NCBI GenBank assembly: GCA_016858145.1
Contig: JAEHOE010000041.1
Span: forward strand, 186,001 to 250,000
Length of the DNA: 64,000 nucleotides
Source of the DNA: Edaphochlamys debaryana
Lineage: Eukaryota > Chlorophyta > Chlorophyceae > Chlamydomonadales
Direction of reading: 5' to 3'
The notes beneath the pieces were generated by a model. The model did not search any database. It was not told the DNA's origin and worked only from the letters and a program-made list of their open reading frames with translations. Both the position numbers and the translations under genes were made by a program. Shown here one piece after another: positions 1-12,095 of the stretch (its first letter is position 1; every line of letters begins with the position of its first letter).

Positions 1-2060
1 CTTGGCAGGCCTTGCGAGCCCAACATGTTATCCTCACCAGTGCTATTTCGTGTCTGCATACTTTGATTTGGGAAGGGAGACTCAAGGACGTAAGGAAGGC
101 TCAGACTCCTATTGAGCGAAGGCTGCAGGTTCCTATGGACGGGTAGCCTGGAAACACGACATTGCTAAGAGTGGAGGGGAAGAGCTAAGCGCTCCGCCTG
201 AAAGAGAGGCACGACGAGGAGTTGGAGTGACGCCTGAAGAGTGGCGCACAAAGCTTTGCGGTCTCACAACATGGCTACGGTATCACACGTGCTACTCAGT
301 AGCATACTCAAGTAGGCCGAAGGCTTGAAACAAAGACCTGGCTAGAGAACTGCTAGCTGCCAAGCGTGGGGGTTGCGGCGGTAGGGGATTGTGTCCGGGG
401 AAGGTATGCGTGGGGACGATGTGCAATTGCTTCGAGGTACACGCGAGCCCCTTGGAAGGGCTCCTGGAGCTGCGGATTGAAGGGGCGGAGAGGCAAGGCT
501 GCAAAGGAAGGCAGCGGTACCAAGAGGGATCTTTGGGCGCCAGGCGCCCACCCTGGTGCTGCGGTACTGGCGTGGCCCTTGATTGCCCCGGCTGCTACCT
601 TCCACTCATTGCATCGCGGCAGTGATGGGGTCAATGGCGTTGGATTGTTGGTATTGGTGGTTCAGTGGGGGGCGCTGAAGAGCGCTTGCGCCAGGCGTAC
701 ACAATGCGGTGTTCGTTTCAGGTCCTCAGCACGGTGGACTTGCCACACTATGTATTCATGGGGCTAAGAAGACAACAATGTGCCGTACGGCACGTGAGCT
801 TGTTGGCGCTTGAAGCGCTATCCTTTTGTGGGGGTCACTCCCTCGATAAGACGTTGGCTTGTTTTGCGGGTGCTGTTGGAATCTGTGTGCGGATGGAAAG
901 CGCGCACTGGCCCCGCACTGCACACCGCTCTGCACGAGGCTATGGTTTTAGGCTAATGCTCCAGGCTTTTTGTTGGCCTATTACTATCAGTATCCCGTGT
1001 CGAAGGTGCGAATGTCCGGGCAGAGTCCTGGTTGTTCCGGAATGGGCGAAGCCCTATTCCCACTCGCTTGCCGCTGCTGTTCACGCAGCCGCCTGTGTCA
1101 CGTCTTGGGGCAAATAACGTTGAGCCAGGGGCTTAGGCCCCTCCTCAGCCCTGCGGACAGCTTTCTCCTGTCCCGGCCATCACTCGCAACAATGCGTTGA
1201 TGGTCGGAGAGGAGTCGCGCGGCATGGTTTGGGGTCGGCATTATCGGCCTTGTTGATGTGTCCCCTGACCCTCACATGGGCCTGTTCGTGTGGGGCGCTG
1301 GGCCCTCGCGTTTTGGGTTGCCGCCGGCAGCCCTCGAGCTGCGCCTGCCGCAGTGTGTTTGGAGGTGTTCATGGTATGTCGTGGTGTTTCCCAGGTCAAC
1401 ATGTGGTTGTGCGGTGCTCGCCCTGCGGTTTCGTGGTGATCCGCTTTGATCGTGCTCGGTGCGGCCCGGAAACTATTCGCTCTTTTTGTCAAGACCCGCT
1501 GGCTGGTCTTGCCCAACAAACCCTCCGCCAGTGTAACGTCCTTGCGGCCTAGCTCGGGCTGGGGCCACCGCTGGGGGGTGTGTTTGTGGAGCAGCGGGTC
1601 TGTTGTTCACGCTTTCTCGCATTGTCGTGCTTGTCGTAGATTGGAAGTACTGAGCTCGCTTCGGGGTTACCTCGAATGGTTGGTGATCGCTCCCTTGGCG
1701 GATGCTTTGCTGGGGACGTGACGTGTTGGGTCGACAGGCGATGGTGCAAGCTGTGAGGCTGCCCGGCTAAGACGGCCACCTGTGATGCTGTATGTCTGGG
1801 GCCACCGCTTGCACCTGTAGGCCTGCTCGTATCCCTGGCGCGGTACAATAAATGCTGGGGGCTTGTCCGGACTCCGGTTGGAGGGCTGCCTGCTGCAGCG
1901 GCCGCTGGCTCTGTGATGAGGAGCATGCGGCATACCGTGAGGCTCTGGTGGGCGTGGCGAGGGTGTGGAGGTTGGAGGGACGCTAGGGGGCTAGGACTGG
2001 GATGCATGTGATGGCGGGTGACTCTGGGCACGCACCGATGCGCCCTGGACGCGGCGTACT
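1..2060. other. No gene recognised (5' end of window)
   Basis: I see no exon chain, signal peptide or recognisable domain here on either strand. The open frames are short, overlap in several frames and look like chance frames in GC-rich DNA. Base composition is less GC-extreme than the coding regions downstream. No convincing repeat boundary was found. Confidence 0.5.
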
Positions 2061-2160
2061 GGTGCTGTGGGCTTCACTGTAAGGTATGCATAACAACGTG
2101 TGCCGTACGCTCCGACACCGTGTGAGGTGGATTGATTGCCGCCAGGGGCTCCCCACACAC

Positions 2161-2794
2161 CAGCACGCACCAGCGCCGACCAGCGCACTAGTGCCATGTC
2201 GGTTGGCACATCGCCATGGCCAACTGACGTCTGACGGACGCAGCAAGGGCATGAAGCAGCTTGCGAGCACATCTGCTGTGAACGGATCCAGCGACCCAAC
2301 CAGCCACATGCTAGACAGGTGCTAGACCCCCGGTCAAGCGCGTGTAGCGCCTGAGCATGCCCTGGGCCTGGACCGGGTCAAACGCACGTGCACCTCACAC
2401 CGTGTCCCTCTTGTATCTCGATTACGTGGTTACAGCTTTGAACACAAGCCCCTGCTAGGCACCACGAGGCATGCCTTGGCCATGCCCCTCTGACTGCCTG
2501 GCTTTCGCCCAATGGCCACCTTGACGTTGCCACCTTCAAAAGAGGACCACTCCTTTGCTGCCTGTGCTGTGTTCCTTGGGCCTATTGGATGGGCGCAGCC
2601 CACAATGCGCACATGCATGCGCCCGTCTTTTAATTATTTGGCTCAGCACTGGCCACATTAGCGCCGCCAGCCTCCATTTCTAGGTCTAGGCATCAAGCGC
2701 CACTAAGCAGCCACCACCGATGCGCGAGCGGCAGCATGCAGCCCAGTGCCCCCTGCCCCCCTCCCCCACCTCGAGCGCCCACTCGTATGGAGCC
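2161..2794. repeat. Dispersed repeat family, copy 1 (left of MITE)
   Basis: Two diverged blocks make up this copy. Block A (about 2161-2360, with the phrase GTCTGACGGACGCAGCAAG) recurs at about 3280-3480 as GTCTGACGGACACAGCAAG. Block B (about 2450-2794, ending CTCGAGCGCCCACTCGTATG) recurs at about 11790-12086 with the same order of short conserved phrases. Copies are clearly related but diverged. No coding capacity was recognised, so this is probably a non-autonomous element or remnant. Confidence 0.65.
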
Positions 2795-3263
2795 CAGTGT
2801 TGCTATCTTAGCTAAGTTTACGTTTTTTAGCCAAGTGAACTTGGCTAATTCCTGGAATCTGAGACTTTTGTCCCTGAGGAACTTGGCTAATTTTCCGGCC
2901 AAGGCACCTCGTTTCCATGCTAGTACTTAGCTAATCTTTGGGGTGTGAGCAAGGCGTGGACCCGATAGGGGGGGCTGGCAACCCGCAGAGCCGCGCGGCA
3001 GGGTGTGTGCATGGATGAAGCACCTTCTTGTGGGCGTAGGGCGTGTGTCGCAACCTGCGCAGACCTGTTGGCACCCTACCTGAGAGGAAGGACTCATTGG
3101 CCTGCGCCGCCCCCTGTCCGTCACTTGGCTAATTGGGCCGTCACGTGGCTAATTAGGCCGGCTGCAGCGCCACAGTCCTTACATGCACTTAGCTAATCCG
3201 GCCCACCCAGGGGGGGTTTGTCCCTGGAAGACTTAGCTACGCCAAAATAAGATAGCAACGCTG
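2795..3263. mobile_element. hAT-like MITE (469 bp) with TIRs and 8-bp TSD
   Basis: Terminal inverted repeats of 16 bp match at 15 positions: left CAGTGTTGCTATCTTA (2795-2810), right end read inward CAGCGTTGCTATCTTA (3263-3248). The element is flanked by the perfect 8-bp direct repeat ATGGAGCC (2787-2794 and 3264-3271). CA(G)NG-type ends with 8-bp target duplications are the known hallmark of hAT elements. It has no transposase and contains several GGCTAATT/TTAGCTAA sub-repeats plus a hairpin AGCCAAGTGAACTTGGCT. It sits inside the dispersed repeat; the paralogous copy at 12079-12086 carries ATGGAGCC once and looks like the empty site. Confidence 0.8.
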
Positions 3264-3271
3264 ATGGAGCC

Positions 3272-3500
3272 CTGTACCCTGGAGCCGACGCCAGCGCACC
3301 CGTAGGGCACCTAGCGCCACGTCACAACCACTTGTCACCACAAGGGACTGCCCACTGCCGGTACATCACAAATATCGGTGCCTGGCGTCTGACGGACACA
3401 GCAAGGCCAGCATACGAGCGCATCTGTTGTCGTACACTGAGGCAGCCATGTGATAGCTAGGCTTTTGGTCAAGTCCTTCATATGCCCATCATGCCTCAGG
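3272..3500. repeat. Dispersed repeat family, block A copy (right of MITE)
   Basis: This resumes directly after the second target duplication and resembles 2161-2360, including the CGTCTGACGGACACAGCAAG phrase and a following GCATCTGTTG/ACATCTGCTG phrase. It is the same orientation as copy 1, suggesting a tandem arrangement interrupted by the MITE. Confidence 0.5.
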
Positions 3501-3723
3501 CTGGAAGTCACATACGCGCCTCCATCACATGTGGCCACGATCCCGCTACTGCCCTGCGGACTTGACTCCTTCTTGCCCCATTTGGCACTTGCCTGACTTC
3601 CCCTCCCATAAACACTCTGGCCCACACGTGATTCTGTCTTCAGACGCCACGGCCCCGCTACTGCCCCAGCATTCAGCAAGCGTTAAGCATGCCCTGCGTC
3701 AGTCCTCCGGGCTCAACCGGAGA

Positions 3724-3728
3724 TTACA
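3724..3728 (-). terminator. Candidate TGTAA polyadenylation signal of the ankyrin gene
   Basis: TGTAA on the minus strand lies 163 bp past the stop codon of the ankyrin gene. TGTAA is the known volvocine poly(A) signal. The pentamer is short, so chance occurrence is possible. Confidence 0.35.
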
Positions 3729-3890
3729 TACCCGCCCTCGCAACGGCGCTGGGCCCGATTGCACCATACACACGTGAAGCCTGCAGACAGCGGCCACTCA
3801 CCGCGTACCCCCTTGCTAGAGACGCCAGAGTGCTAGCGCTGCAAGTGCCCCAAGCCATGCGCAGTACCGACCGGGACATTGCCGCCCTAG

Positions 3891-5767
3891 CTACTGGCCC
3901 CGCCGCGGCCGCAGGCCCGCCCGCCGCGGCTGCGGCTTGTGCTCCGCCAGCCACGCCAGAACCTCCTCGGCTGGCCGCCCCTGTGACGCACTCCTCTCCG
4001 CTTGGACCCAGTCCACCTTGCAGCCGTTGGCGAGCAGCCAGGCGAGTGCCCGCAGGGTGCACGCGGGCTTCACCACGTTGGTCACAAGGCTTTCGAACAT
4101 CTCCTCGCCCCCCTTGGCGCCGAAGGAAATACCCAGGCGCTTCAGCACAGCCATCGTCCGCACGTCGCCGTCAAACGCTGCCGACCAGTACGGCCACCCG
4201 TTGAGCTGCAGTGAAATGCCGGGAGCGAGGGAAGAAGGAACAGGCGTGTATAATGACAGCGATAGAAACAGCATGGAACATGAGGAAATGTAAGCAAGAG
4301 CGGCAGCTCCACGTCAGCGGCAGCACGGCACAGCCAAGCCCGCATGATCATCCTACGGCTGTCATGGCTCACCGGCTTGGGGCAGCCCCGCTCGGCTAGC
4401 AGCTCCAGGGCCGCTTCGCAGCCAGACATCGCCGCCCGATCCCATGCAAGCTCACAGACCCCGCATCCGCGTGCCAGCAACCAGGCCATCAGCTCGACGT
4501 TGCCCGACTGCGAGGCGGTCCTGAAGAGCTCTGGGCTGAGGCTGCCGATCGCCTCGGCTCCGTACGTCTCTACTAGCCAGGACAGGGCGGCGACGGAGCC
4601 TGCCTTAGCAGCGTGGCGGGCCATCCACTCCAGACTCAGGGTGCCCGGGCCCGCAGCAGCCACCAGGGCTTGCAGCGTCGCCGCTGAGCCCGCCAGGGCT
4701 GCCATCAACATATCATGTGTTCTCGGCTCCAGGCCCTGCTCCAGGAGGTATGCCACGAGCACGGCATCGCCCCTCCTCGCTGCGACCTCGAGGGCATCAG
4801 CCGTCAGCGCCACGCCCCCCGCCTGGAGCCACGCCAGCCCCTCCACGGCATCCTCGCCAGACAGCGACCTGGCGACGTCGTAGCATAGCCTCTGGGGCAC
4901 GAAGAAGCCCTGCTCAAGCAGGAAGTCGAACTTGTCCTCCCAGTCAGACGTCTTGCTGCAGATGGCCCTGGCCACAGCCCGCGAGGCGCCCGGGTCCGTG
5001 GGTCGGCCGCCGCTGCCGGTGTAACGCGCGAATACCCGCTGCAGGCCCGCCAGGCTGCAGCCCTCCGCCGCAGAGCAGAGCGCGTCGCTCCACGAGAGTC
5101 CGGGACCGGGGTGTGCCTCCACGAGTCTCCACGCCAGCTCCTTGTGCCCCTTGTGCAGGGCAGCCATAACGGCTGCCTCAACGCAGTCTGAGCCAGGATT
5201 GACCTCTGCCCCTCGTGGCTGCAGGCACCAGTCCACCACAGGGCCATGGCCCCCGGCTGCGGCTGCCTCTCCGGCGCGCTTGGCCGCGGTTATGTCCCAT
5301 GCAATGCGCCCGGGCCCGACCAGCCACTGGCACATTACCAGCTGCCCCGCCTCGGCCGCAGCCTCGAGGGCCTCCACTGAGAGCGGCAGGCCCGCCTCCG
5401 CCAGCGCTGCCTCCAGGTTCACCACGTCCCCGCTGGCGGCCGTCTGGGACAGCAGTTGCAAGCGCTGTTGACAGGTGAGGCCGCGGCACACCCGGCGGCA
5501 CTCGGAGGCGAAGCACCAGCGCGGCACGGGCTGGGCGGGGCGCACAATGGCGCGGCCCGCAAATTGCTGCGCCGTGGCCCGGCACACCAGCCGCAGCGTG
5601 CAGGCCACCTCGTTTTGAAGGAGGAAATAAGCGATGTGCTCCACTATGTCAGGCAGCCAGACGCGCGAGGCATCCGCCCAGGCATCCACCAGGCAAGGCT
5701 CGCCGGCATCCTGGCTGCTAGGCAAGGTTGCACCTTCTGACCGTCTAGTCCGCTTGTTTTGTCGCAT
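3891..5767 (-). CDS. Ankyrin-repeat protein with N-terminal F-box-like segment
   Basis: The model has two exons, 5767-4373 and 4205-3891, separated by a 167-bp GT..AG intron in phase 0; the product is about 569 aa. Residues 36-70 (LPDIVEHIAYFLL...TLRLVCRA) form the F-box-like N-terminal segment typical of the large volvocine ankyrin family. From about residue 100 to the end there are degenerate ankyrin units with the recurring pattern GDAVLVAYLLEQGL and AALSWLVETYG. The exon junction falls inside a unit: GCPKP in exon 1 joins LNGWPYWSAAFDGDVRTM in exon 2, which fits the family pattern. The role is probably protein binding; if the F-box is real it could be a substrate adaptor of an SCF ligase, but that is inference. 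The start is the first ATG before the F-box-like part. No neighbour suggests a specific pathway. Confidence 0.8.
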
Positions 5768-7514
5768 GTCAGCCCAGGTGAATGCCTGGTGCGGGCACGA
5801 TCGAACAATGTGGACCGAGCGACGAATGGACTTGTGAGCCTAGCTACTTGTCTTGTGCTCTGAAGGTTTGGCAGCGCTTGGAGTTAGGTGTGAGTCTATG
5901 CTGTTCTGGCCCACGGCGCGCCCCTCCCTGGGGACCTTGCATCCTGCCTGCCCTCTCCAGTCCGTCCCTGTGACCCTCAAACCCCCGCCCTTTCTCGAGC
6001 TTCGCATAACTCCCTTTGGGCCCCTGTGCCCCGCCGCATAGGGAATCAGTGACCAGATCAAGACAGGCAACTCACCAGCCCCTCCCCTACAGCGTTGCTG
6101 CGTGCTAGGTATGCGACATGTGACGAGACTGCAGCCCAGAGCAGCGCAGAGCAGCCCAGAGACATGTGGAATAGGGCTTAGGGCGGACTGCAGCCCTGGA
6201 GGCTGGAGCCACGGACCCGCCACAAGTCAGCCCCTCTCGGATCACAGCCTCAGCCGGAGCTTCAGTCGTCACACACAAAGGCACTACGAGCCGGTGTTAC
6301 ACAGCGCCCATGACTCGAGCGCAGTCCGTCGGCCCTGCCCGTGCCCCGACTGCCCCCAGTACACCGCAACCGCTCCCACCCCATAGCCCCCACAGCTCAG
6401 CGCTTGGAGGGACCACCCAACCGTACAGCGCCTCAGCCCCAATACCGCCCCGCGCCCCCCACCGTTCCCATTGCCTCATCCAGTACAAAGCCTTGCCTCT
6501 TGCAGCCGTGCTGCCCCTGCCCGGACCGGGGCCGCCCCCGACAATTGCTACGCCCCTAGCTCCCTTCCAGGTTCCAACCCTGTCCCTGCCTACCCTGACG
6601 AAGATACTTCTGCCTCCCTGCCTAAATCTCTCTGCATCTTGCCTGCTTTGCCCTGGATTCAGTCTCACCTCTCGTCCTTGTCCTCCACACCTCCTCCTGG
6701 CTTGACGACATGACACCGTCTTGCGTCTTCGCACCACCGCAAACCGCAGACCGCCAGGAAACATTGAGGTCTGCCGTTGGCAGCCAAATCACATCTCAGC
6801 GGCTCTTGGCCAAGATACCGGTACACGACATCTCACACCAGTGGGGGATGAATGATAGCCCCATATCCACAAGCCCAGAGGACAGCGCAGCGCCAATAGA
6901 CGGCGACGATTGGCGCAACGCGGCTTCATGATACCTCCTTTCTTGACTCAAAACCACAGCTTGAAACACGACACCCTGCCGTGTCCACGCACTCACACGG
7001 CCCAGACTGGGGCCCTCTCGCCAAACCCCATTAGTCCCCCTCACGCTACACAGCTCTCTCGCACCCGCCCTACCGCCACCCCTCTTGCAGGGCGCGGCAG
7101 ACTCACTCAGCCCCCCCAAACCGATGCCTTGCGGCCTCTAGGGGGGCCCCTCCCACCACAGCAAACGCCAAAGAGAGGGCCCCAGCAAAGAGAGAAGACG
7201 GCAGCTCTGCCGGCCCCCGCCTATGCGGCGGGTCTTTCTCATCTTCTGTCACCGAGTCACGAGCCTCCTCCAAGTCAGTCTCGAATCTGCCTACGGTTCC
7301 CTCATCCCAAACAGGAAAGCTACCATCACAGGGAGCAAACAGCACAGTGTCACACTGGGCGGGGGCGGGGCTCCGCGCCAGACGCCCGGTCAGCGCTCAC
7401 TTGCCCCGGACACAACGCAACGCCTGCGCGGCCCACCTCTCCACCTCCTCCACCTCCACCCCCATCTGCTGCTGCTGCTCCACCTCCTGCTGTTCCCTAT
7501 ACTGCTTATGCCGC
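5768..7514. other. Intergenic: tektin 3' flank and ankyrin 5' flank
   Basis: No exon chain seen. A minus-strand TGTAA at 6297-6301 could be the tektin poly(A) signal but would give a 1.2-kb 3' UTR. Short CAGAGCAGC-type repeats occur near 6130-6165. The stretch 7397-7514 reads as a Glu/Gln-rich frame on the minus strand but lies beyond the tektin stop and cannot be joined by a visible splice site. Confidence 0.4.
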
Positions 7515-10500
7515 TCAGTAGCCCGCCGGCCCCGCCATGCTGTCCTTGAGCTGCCGAATGGAGCTCTCCATGTTCTCGCGCTCGCGGCGAGCCTGGGGCG
7601 GAGAAGGGGAAGGAGGAGACGGAGCAGAGAACGGAGGGGTAAGAACGGACGCGGCGCACAGCAGGAGTTTAGGGATAGGAAGATGGGCAGGGCTCGCTGT
7701 TCTTGCGCTCGCAACAGAGCAGAATGGCAGCGCCCTCTCCCTTCCGGCGTCCGGCCCATATTGCCCGGACAGGCCCGCGGAAACCTGCAGCGCGCTGGCG
7801 TGGCCCCGCCGTGCCCCCCATGCCACCCCCAAGGACGCACCTGCGTGAGCGACGCCTCCAGCTCCCGGATGCGCTGCAGCGTGGCGGTGCGGGGCGCCGA
7901 CATGTCCGACATGGCAAACTGCGGCGGTTGGCGGTTGGGAGGTTAGCGGTTGGGAGTTGACCAAGGCGGCGCGTGGTCTCCGTTCCTCTTCCCCTTCTCT
8001 TCGCCCTCCCCCATCACCCGCCGACGCCCTGCTGCAACGCAGCTCCCTGCAATGGCCTCACACACATACACACACACTTCCCCTTTCGGGAGCAGTTGGC
8101 GCCTCACACCTTCGGGCTTTCCGCTTGCTTACGGTTTCCTCGTTTCCTAACACACTTCCCCTTTCCTCCCCCCCCTCCCTTACTACACTCACCGATGCCA
8201 CTGACGAGGGCGGCCGCTGGCTGAGGTTGATGCGTCCGTCCAGCATGACGGTGCGCTCGTCGATGCGCAGCGCCTCGTCCTTGTCGCCGATGTTGTCCGT
8301 CAGCTGCGCCGCCGCCAGATCCAGGGCCGCGATCTCGCGATCCACGGCGTTGACCTGACAGGGGGGGGATGTGGGAGGGGGGAGGGTGGGAGGGGGGGAA
8401 GATGGGGAGGGAGGGGTTGAGGGGAGGTATGGGTAGTAAGGCAACGCCGCCACAACCCCAACCGCCGCCAGCCGCCAGCCGCCAACTGCCCCGAACCGCC
8501 AACCGCCAACCGTCAAGCGCCCACCTTGTCGCTGAGCTGCTGCGTCATGGCCGACAGGTTGGCCACCTCGCGTGCGAGCGCCGCCTCAACCTGCACGGAG
8601 GGGGTAGGGGACGGAGGGGGGGGCGGTCAGGGGAACAGCAGACGTGTGTTCAGGGCTGCTCGTGTGAACCAGAGATACAGACGGGTGTTCAGGGCTGCTC
8701 GTGTAAAGGCCGAGAAAAGCGTAGGCGCGGTGATTAGCCGGCCGGGCTTAGATACGGAACCCAGACAGACGTGTGTGTGTCCACCGCACGTTGCGCTTTG
8801 GCAGACAGACTGGCCATACCCCCGCCGCGAAGGAGGGGGCATGGGCGGTCAGGTGGGCCTTTGAAACGCACGTGGGCCCCGCCTGGTCGTGGCCCCCCAT
8901 CCACAACCCTCCCGCCATTGCCAGCGCCGGTCCCCCGCTTGCCCGGCCCCAGAAGGCCCCACCCACCTCGTCGTTGACCGTCTCCCGGCACGGCCGCGCG
9001 CGGCGCACCGCCAGTCGCTCCCGCGCCTGCGCCAGCGGCCCCCGCTTGGCCTCCAGCGCCCCCGCAAGCGCCGACCGCTGCGAGCGCGCGCGCGCCTGCT
9101 CCTCCCGCACGCGGTCCAGCTGGTTGGACAGCTCGTCGCGCAGGTTGCGGGTGGCGGCCACCTGGGGGGGAATGGGGGGCCGAAAGGGGTGTTTGTTGCT
9201 GGGGGAGAAAGGTGGGGAGGGGGAAAGCGTGTGTATGTTTTGGCCCCACCTACTTGTACGCAACAGTCTACACACCCGTTCCTCGATCTCTCCCCCCCGC
9301 CCCTGCCCCCATTCCCCTCACCTTGGCCATCATGTTCTCGTTCAGCCGCGCCGACACGTCGTGCTCCGTGGTGCGGGATGAGGCGATGGCGTGGGCAATG
9401 GCCTTGCGGAGCCTGGGGGGGGGAGGGAGGGCGCTGGGGTCAGACCGATCCGCAGCACAGCTGTGCGTGCAGTGCGCTGCCGGTACAGGTCCTGCCCGTC
9501 CTGCCCGTCTTGCCACTCACCTCCTCCCCATACCCCTGCGCCCGCCCCCACCCCACCCCACCTGGCTGATTCCGCCAGCCAGTGGTGTCACGTTCTATGC
9601 GTCCATGCTACCCCGATCCCCTCGACCCCCACCCCGAACGCCCCCCTCCCCCTCCCCCTCCCCACCGTGCCGAGTCCGCCAGCCAGTGGTGCGCGTTGCG
9701 CAGGTTGTCCTCCGTGTGGCGCACCCAGGTGTGGGGCGTCTTGGGGGAGCAGTCCACGGCGCGGCCGCGGAACGTGGGCGACAGCACGCCCTCAACCGAG
9801 GGGTCCGTGGGGATGGACAGCACCGCCTCGTCCACACGGAGCGCCTCGGTCTGAGTTTGGGGAGGCAAGGGTAGAGGTGCGAGGGGCTCGCTTTAGGGTG
9901 GGGCTAGGGACAGGCGGGCGCCCCTCGCAACCCGCGCCCTCCACCCCTCGGTCTCTTGCACCGTCTTACGCTCTTACCCGCCTTACACCTCCCACTGCCC
10001 CCTGCCCAAACCCAGGCCCCCATTAGGGACCCTCCAGGCCCAACCCGGGCCCACCCCCAGGCCCACCCAGGCCCCACCTTGTCCCGCAGGTCCGCCTCCA
10101 GCCGCGCGCGCACCGCCTCCAGCTGAGCGACCTCCTTGTCCACCTGCAGCCGGGGGGTGGGGTGGGGTGGGGGGTGGGGAGAAGACCAGCGGGGTTCGTG
10201 TCGGCGGCCGGGGTCCCTCAGACAACCGAAGATCCCAAGCCACTGGGGCGGCATGGGCTCGCGCTTCCCTTTGGGTTAGACTGGGCTCGGCGCCTCCGAC
10301 GCCTGGTTGCAGCCCGCGTCTTCCTTTGCGGCGCACGCGCGAAAGCCCCAGCCCCAGCGTGGCATCAGGACGCGTGGTGGGTGTGCTGACGAGGCACGCG
10401 CACGCAAATACACGCACGCACTCGCACACGCGCCCGCTCGCACCTGCGCCACGGCCCTGCTGACCCTCTCCGCGAACGAGCCCAGCATGCCCTGCTGCTT

Positions 10501-11574
10501 GAGCAGGCTCTTCTCCACCTCGTCCATGGTCATCTCGCGGCTGGGCCGCCCGTTGCGCGTCTGCGGGGTGAGGAGCGGGGGCCGAGGGCGGGGGCAGGAG
10601 GTGTATGTCAGCACGGGGGCGGGGGCTACGGTGTGGACACAGGGCTGCAGTGTGTGCAGTACTGCGGCTAGTGGCGCGGTCGAAGGGAGGAACCATGGCT
10701 AGCGTCTCTGCAGGCCTGCAGTGCACTACATGCGGGATCATTCTGCGGGGTGAGACGACCACCGTGTGCTATTGAGCTTCTTGTGCGATCCAGAGTCAGA
10801 TCCAGATCCAGATTCAGATCCAGATCCAGCACACGCGGCTGGCCTGGCCGGGGCTGCCCTTGCCCCCGAGCGCGCACCTGCAGGCGGTTGTTGTTGACGC
10901 CCATCTTGGCCTGCACCTTGCCGTTGCGCTCCTCGAGGCGCTTCCGTGTTGACAGCAGCTCTGCGATCTCCGACACCACCTCCGCCAGGCACGTCTCCAG
11001 CATGTTCTGATGTGGGTCGGGGGGTTGCAGGGTTTACACGGGGTGGCGAAAGGAGTGGCCAAATGCACCGGGAAAGGGAGAGATGAGGTGGGTGGCCTGG
11101 GAGCAACGTCTTGAGTTACAGGGGTCCTAAGAGGAGGGCTGCACGCAGCCCACGGGCGATGTATGTACCTTTAGCTGCTCCGTCTGAGACAGCTTGGTCT
11201 GGAGCGCCTTGTCGACGATGTTTATGTCGTTGGCGACGGTTGCGTTGGCGTTTGCCTGCGAGTGCGGCGGCAAAGGGTGGTGCCGTCGTCAGGCATCCCT
11301 CGAGCCACGGCTTTCACACTGGGAATTTTGCACTGTATATTGTCGGAGTATTATGATGACGCATGGGCGAAAACCGGCTGCAGCGCCGCAGCAGACCGCC
11401 GCATGCGTCCGCATGCGCACATGCCCCAGCATAAACAGCGCGCTAGCTCGAGGGTTTTGCGTCCACTTGGATGTGATCTATGAAACATTGCCTTACCTGT
11501 AGCTGCGTACTGGCATCGCGCAGTGTGGTGGAGAGGCGATTTTCCGCCGCGCCAGCGCCCATTTGGTCCACGCT
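7515..11574 (-). CDS. Tektin (axonemal filament protein), 5' end uncertain
   Basis: Twelve exons: 11574-11497, 11255-11169, 11006-10878, 10560-10444, 10143-10078, 9850-9666, 9412-9322, 9161-8967, 8590-8525, 8354-8193, 7918-7841, 7592-7515. They join without frameshift to at least 443 aa, mostly predicted coiled coil. The internal two-fold repeat of tektins is visible. RPSREMTMDEVEKSL and later RPCRETVNDEVEAAL match the RPNVELCRD-type signature, and each is followed by a DK..ALR(V/I)DE segment. Tektins are structural proteins of ciliary doublet microtubules. The first exon modelled has a good acceptor and polypyrimidine tract upstream, and the conserved N-terminal part of other tektins is missing, so an upstream exon probably exists. 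A repeat copy lies at 11790-12095. The C-terminal ~50 residues after the second repeat extend beyond animal tektins. Confidence 0.85.
10785..10830. repeat. GATCCA/GGATCT-type hexanucleotide microsatellite
   Basis: Imperfect tandem hexamers (GATCCAGATCCAGATTCA type) lie in the tektin intron between exons 11006-10878 and 10560-10444. Related hexamer tracts occur at about 26635-26680, 38640-38710, 59797-59829 and 60968-61020. Confidence 0.8.
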
Positions 11575-11789
11575 CTGCGTGATAAGAAGCGCAAAGGGGG
11601 AAGGTAATCTGCCATGTGAGCGAAAAAGGCGCGGGTTTAGAGGCAGTAAAGAAACCGGGAGACACACATTGTGAGTCGCTCCCCACACTTGTCTGGTTTA
11701 GCGTGGACGGGACTCCACACACATGAGAACGCGTAAGCTGAGGTTGCGTCACGCGTTTTTGTGCGCCCAGACGCGGCGAACGACGACTG

Positions 11790-12095
11790 GCCATGCCCTC
11801 CAGCCCCCCTGACTGCCCGGCTTTCGCCCGCATAACCTTGCGCCCCAATGCAACCTTCACAAGCGATAAGCTCTTCTGCTGCCTGTGCTGTGTCCCCCGC
11901 GCCTAATTGATGGACGCAGCCCTCGATGCGCAGACATGCGCCCGTGTGTTACTTAGTTGGCTCAGCAGGCCACATCAGCGCCCCAGCCTCTATTTCTAGG
12001 TCAAGGATCAAGCGCCATCAAGCAGCCAGCACCGGTGCGCGAGCGGCAGCACGCCCCCCACCTCGAGCGCCCACTCGTATGGAGCCCGGTATCCA
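11790..12095. repeat. Dispersed repeat family, block B copy with MITE empty site
   Basis: This is related to 2450-2794 over its length, with shared phrases such as CTGCCTGTGCTGTGT, GGCTCAGCA, TTTCTAGGTC and CTCGAGCGCCCACTCGTATG. At 12079-12086 ATGGAGCC occurs once and is followed by CGGTATCC. That resembles CTGTACCC, the sequence right of the MITE at 3272, so this copy preserves the uninserted state. It lies between the divergent tektin and SET-like A genes. Confidence 0.7.

Noticed and set aside
1549..2031. 160-codon minus-strand frame
   Set aside because: No domain, no neighbouring exons, overlapping frames of equal length; treated as chance.
7397..7514. Glu/Gln-rich minus-strand frame after the tektin stop (QYREQQEVEQQQQ)
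   Set aside because: Different frame from the last tektin exon, with no donor/acceptor pair to join it; the tektin exon ends properly at TGA.
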